Assembly: GCA_015296085.1 (NCBI GenBank)
Contig: DVDT01000050.1
Location: 124,001-188,000, forward strand
Length of the DNA: 64,000 nucleotides
Reading direction: 5' to 3'
Source: Trichormus sp. M33_DOE_039
Lineage (GTDB): Bacteria > Cyanobacteriota > Cyanobacteriia > Cyanobacteriales > Nostocaceae
In this document: piece by piece, positions 62,058-64,000 of the stretch
Numbering within the stretch: position 1 is the first letter of the stretch
How the letters are laid out: every line of letters starts with the position of its first letter
The notes under the pieces: generated by a model
What the model was told of the DNA's origin: nothing
The model's database searches: none
What the model saw: only the letters and a program-made list of their open reading frames with translations
Position numbers and translations under genes: made by a program

Positions 62058-62762
62058 ATGATTCCCATTAGTGATAATTTACGAACTTACAAACGGCCAA
62101 TAGTTAACTCTTGGTTGATCGGTATTAATGTTTTAATATTTTTCTGGGAAATTCAGTTAGAAATCGGTGGTAAATTAGGTAATTTTATTTATACTTGGGG
62201 TTTAGTTCCCAGACAATTTACTACAGATTTGACTAATGCTATCTTTGTTAACCCTGCGGCTTGGGTGGTGGTGTTAGGACGTTTATCTTCCCTGCTATTG
62301 GCTCTGTTTCTACACGGTAGTTTTAGTCAAATCTTGGGAAATATGCTCTTTTTATGGGTATTTGGTAAGTCGCTAGAAAATCACTTAGGGCATCGTCAAT
62401 ATTTGTTATTTTATTTAATTACAGGTGTTTTAACAGGATTAGGGCAAATTTTAGTCGAGCCAAACTTAACAGTACCACTGATTGGGGCAAATGGAGCGAT
62501 CGCAGCTATTTTAGGAGCTTATGTTATAAAATTTCCTAAAGCTCAAATAGACAGCATTTTGCCTCTCATTATTATATATATTCCTCTACAATTACCTGCT
62601 TATTTCTATTTGTTATGGTGGTTTATACAACAGTTATGCAATAGTATTGGTAGTTTAAATATTCCCCCGTCTGGTGTTAATCAAGCTGGTCTAGCCTACT
62701 GGATGCAGGTAGTAGGAATGATTATGGGTGTTGCTTATATGCGATGGAAATGCGATCGCTAA
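62058..62762 (+). CDS. Rhomboid-family membrane protein lacking catalytic Ser and His
   Basis: The 234-residue protein has about six helices and the rhomboid landmarks SSLLLALFLHGSFSQILGNM and LFLWVFGKSLENHLGHRQYL, then LFYLITGVLTG. The active-site motif G-x-S-G reads GANGAI, with Asn145 (AAT at 62490) for the Ser, and the helix 6 His is Gln217 in YWMQVVG. It is therefore probably a pseudoprotease that may bind membrane proteins. The N-terminal MIPISDNLRTYKRPIVN is typical of cyanobacterial rhomboids. Flanks do not suggest a client. Confidence 0.85.
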   Translation: MIPISDNLRTYKRPIVNSWLIGINVLIFFWEIQLEIGGKLGNFIYTWGLVPRQFTTDLTNAIFVNPAAWVVVLGRLSSLLLALFLHGSFSQILGNMLFLWVFGKSLENHLGHRQYLLFYLITGVLTGLGQILVEPNLTVPLIGANGAIAAILGAYVIKFPKAQIDSILPLIIIYIPLQLPAYFYLLWWFIQQLCNSIGSLNIPPSGVNQAGLAYWMQVVGMIMGVAYMRWKCDR

Positions 62763-63025
62763 ATTTCTAGCATTATTTGTGTAGTTATATGACAGGTTAA
62801 AATCATTAATAAAACATGGTGAGGCGTACTAAATTTTTATCTAAATCAAGCAGTATTCTTGTATCTAGCTAGAGATAGATGTTTGCTCTGTAATTATAAC
62901 TTTTAGAGTATATTTTTATATATCCAATGAGAGATTGATTTGTTAGCTCAAAAAATTCATACTCAATCAGATTTATGCGATGTAACTCAATCAATGTCGC
63001 ATTATGATTTGGATTCTTTTGCCCC

Positions 63026-64000
63026 ATGTCAATACCAAATGTTGACCAAGTTAACTGTGAATTAACTCAGGAATTGATAACTTTACGAGGACGCGTTGCT
63101 GAGTTAGAACAATTAGAAAAACAGTATCAGCAAAGACAAATTTTACTGGAAGCACAACTGGAAGCTACAGGATTTCAGCAGCCTGTACAGTTAGTTGATT
63201 GCCATCTTGCTGTGCAGGAATTAGAAACAGAAATCAATGGTAAACGACAGGTAGAGAATGCTTTAAAAGAGAGTGAGGAAAGGTTCAGGTTGGCTTTAGA
63301 CGCTGCAAATATAGGTTTTTGGGATTGGCATATCTGCACTCAAAAAGTTATCTGGTCAGAAAATCATGCACTTTTGTTTGGTTTAGTTCCCGGTAGTTTT
63401 GGCGGCACATACGATGAGTTTTTAGCTTGTGTGCATCCTGAAGATAGGCAAAAGGTTATAGAAAAAATAGCCCAAGCTCAAGCTAACAAAACACCCTATG
63501 ATGATCAATTCCGCATCATTTGGCCGGATCAAACAATACATTGGATTGCGGCAAAGGGGAAATTTTTCTTTGACCAGCAGGGACAGCCAATCAGGATGAT
63601 AGGAACGTGTATGGATATTACTGATAGCAAGCAAGTAGAAGCCCATACACGACATTTGGTGAACCAAGTTCAAGAACAGGCCAATATCTTAAATGCTATT
63701 CTTACTACCTCAGTAGATCACATTTTTATTTTTAATTGTACAGGTCAATATCAGTATGTCAGTCATGGCGGTGCTGCGGTCTTGGGTCTTCATCCAGAGG
63801 AGATGGTGGGGAAGACTGTAAGAGACCTGGATTTGCCACAAGATTTTATAGAAAAAGTAGAGTCTCAATATCAAGCGGTGATGGCAACTGGCACACCAAT
63901 CAAAGATGAGTGTACATACCTGACACCGAACGGTACTCAATACTACGAGTATATTCTCACCCCATTACGTAATGTTGACCAAAATATTGAGGGTGTGATC
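63026..64000 (+). CDS. PAS-domain sensor protein, 3'-truncated by the window edge
   Basis: The frame is open from the ATG at 63026 to base 64000 (325 codons) with an upstream in-frame TGA. A 65-residue coiled coil (LRGRVAELEQLEKQYQQRQI) is followed by two PAS domains: FRLALDAANIGFWDWHICTQ and IGTCMDITDSKQ (PAC) in the first, and ILNAILTTSVDHIFIFNCTG in the second. Such proteins usually continue into a histidine kinase or GGDEF domain, but the end is outside the window. Confidence 0.85.
   Translation, partial: MSIPNVDQVNCELTQELITLRGRVAELEQLEKQYQQRQILLEAQLEATGFQQPVQLVDCHLAVQELETEINGKRQVENALKESEERFRLALDAANIGFWDWHICTQKVIWSENHALLFGLVPGSFGGTYDEFLACVHPEDRQKVIEKIAQAQANKTPYDDQFRIIWPDQTIHWIAAKGKFFFDQQGQPIRMIGTCMDITDSKQVEAHTRHLVNQVQEQANILNAILTTSVDHIFIFNCTGQYQYVSHGGAAVLGLHPEEMVGKTVRDLDLPQDFIEKVESQYQAVMATGTPIKDECTYLTPNGTQYYEYILTPLRNVDQNIEGVI

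Noticed and set aside
1-64000. CRISPR array, tRNA or rRNA genes, transposase genes
   Set aside because: No regular spacer-repeat arrays, no cloverleaf or rRNA-like segments, and no DDE-transposase or integrase motifs were found on either strand by eye.

Overview
The window looks like chromosome from a filamentous, probably heterocyst-forming cyanobacterium of the Nostoc/Anabaena type. The sequence-level reasons are frequent GCGATCGC (HIP1-like) octamers, AT-rich spacers full of short dispersed palindromes and C-rich heptamer repeats, and gene families typical of that group: a GAF-GAF-PAS class III cyclase, a CYP110-like P450, GUN4, TIR and ankyrin proteins, and a TPR Ser/Thr kinase. No transposase, integrase, prophage, CRISPR array, rRNA or tRNA was seen. 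Both ends cut genes: a PLP-dependent threonine/serine dehydratase on the left and a PAS-domain sensor on the right.

Layout. 1-8.7 kb: dehydratase, aromatic amino-acid permease, a secreted protein, a new 37-residue membrane ORF, a glutaredoxin-like gene next to murE, a histidine-kinase-like protein whose phospho-acceptor His is Gln, an Spx/ArsC-like protein and an exported beta-carbonic anhydrase. 8.8-20.7 kb: ankyrin protein with a Kelch-like tail, sugar symporter, phosphoribosyltransferase, CyaB-type adenylate cyclase, Rieske ferredoxin, ZIP metal transporter, VOC protein, UbiD and a TauE/SafE permease. 20.9-31.7 kb: LysR regulator, APC permease, two tandem CadD-like transporters followed by a secreted protein, TauE/SafE + DUF1634, PAP2 phosphatase, SPFH protein, Cys-rich copper-binding-type protein and P450. 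31.8-46.5 kb: Na+/H+ antiporter, Rossmann reductase, dienelactone hydrolase, DUF1003 protein, a third CadD with two secreted proteins (one paralogous to the one after the first pair), then a sulfate-binding-protein homologue followed by pstSCAB, a NIL/ferredoxin protein, DUF3616 and a CHAD protein. 46.5-54.4 kb: three exported proteins on the minus strand, LURP-one-like protein, amidase, SDR, MFS, and a toxin-antitoxin pair with a frameshifted toxin. 54.5-64 kb: TIR-coiled coil-GUN4 protein, MoeB-rhodanese, phosphatase, JAMM peptidase, gatC, kinase-TPR protein, a rhomboid homologue lacking its catalytic residues, and the start of a PAS sensor.

The themes that tie neighbouring genes together are inorganic ion handling (three CadD paralogues, ZIP, two TauE/SafE, Pst plus an Sbp-like protein, Na+/H+ antiporter, copper-type protein) and signalling by degenerate or chimeric proteins. 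The most interesting candidates are the repeated CadD plus secreted-protein cassette, the TIR-GUN4 chimera beside a broken PemK/MazF toxin, the probable pseudo-kinase and pseudo-rhomboid, and a shared leader block 32-33 bases upstream of two exported-protein genes. All family assignments come from reading motifs, not from database searches.
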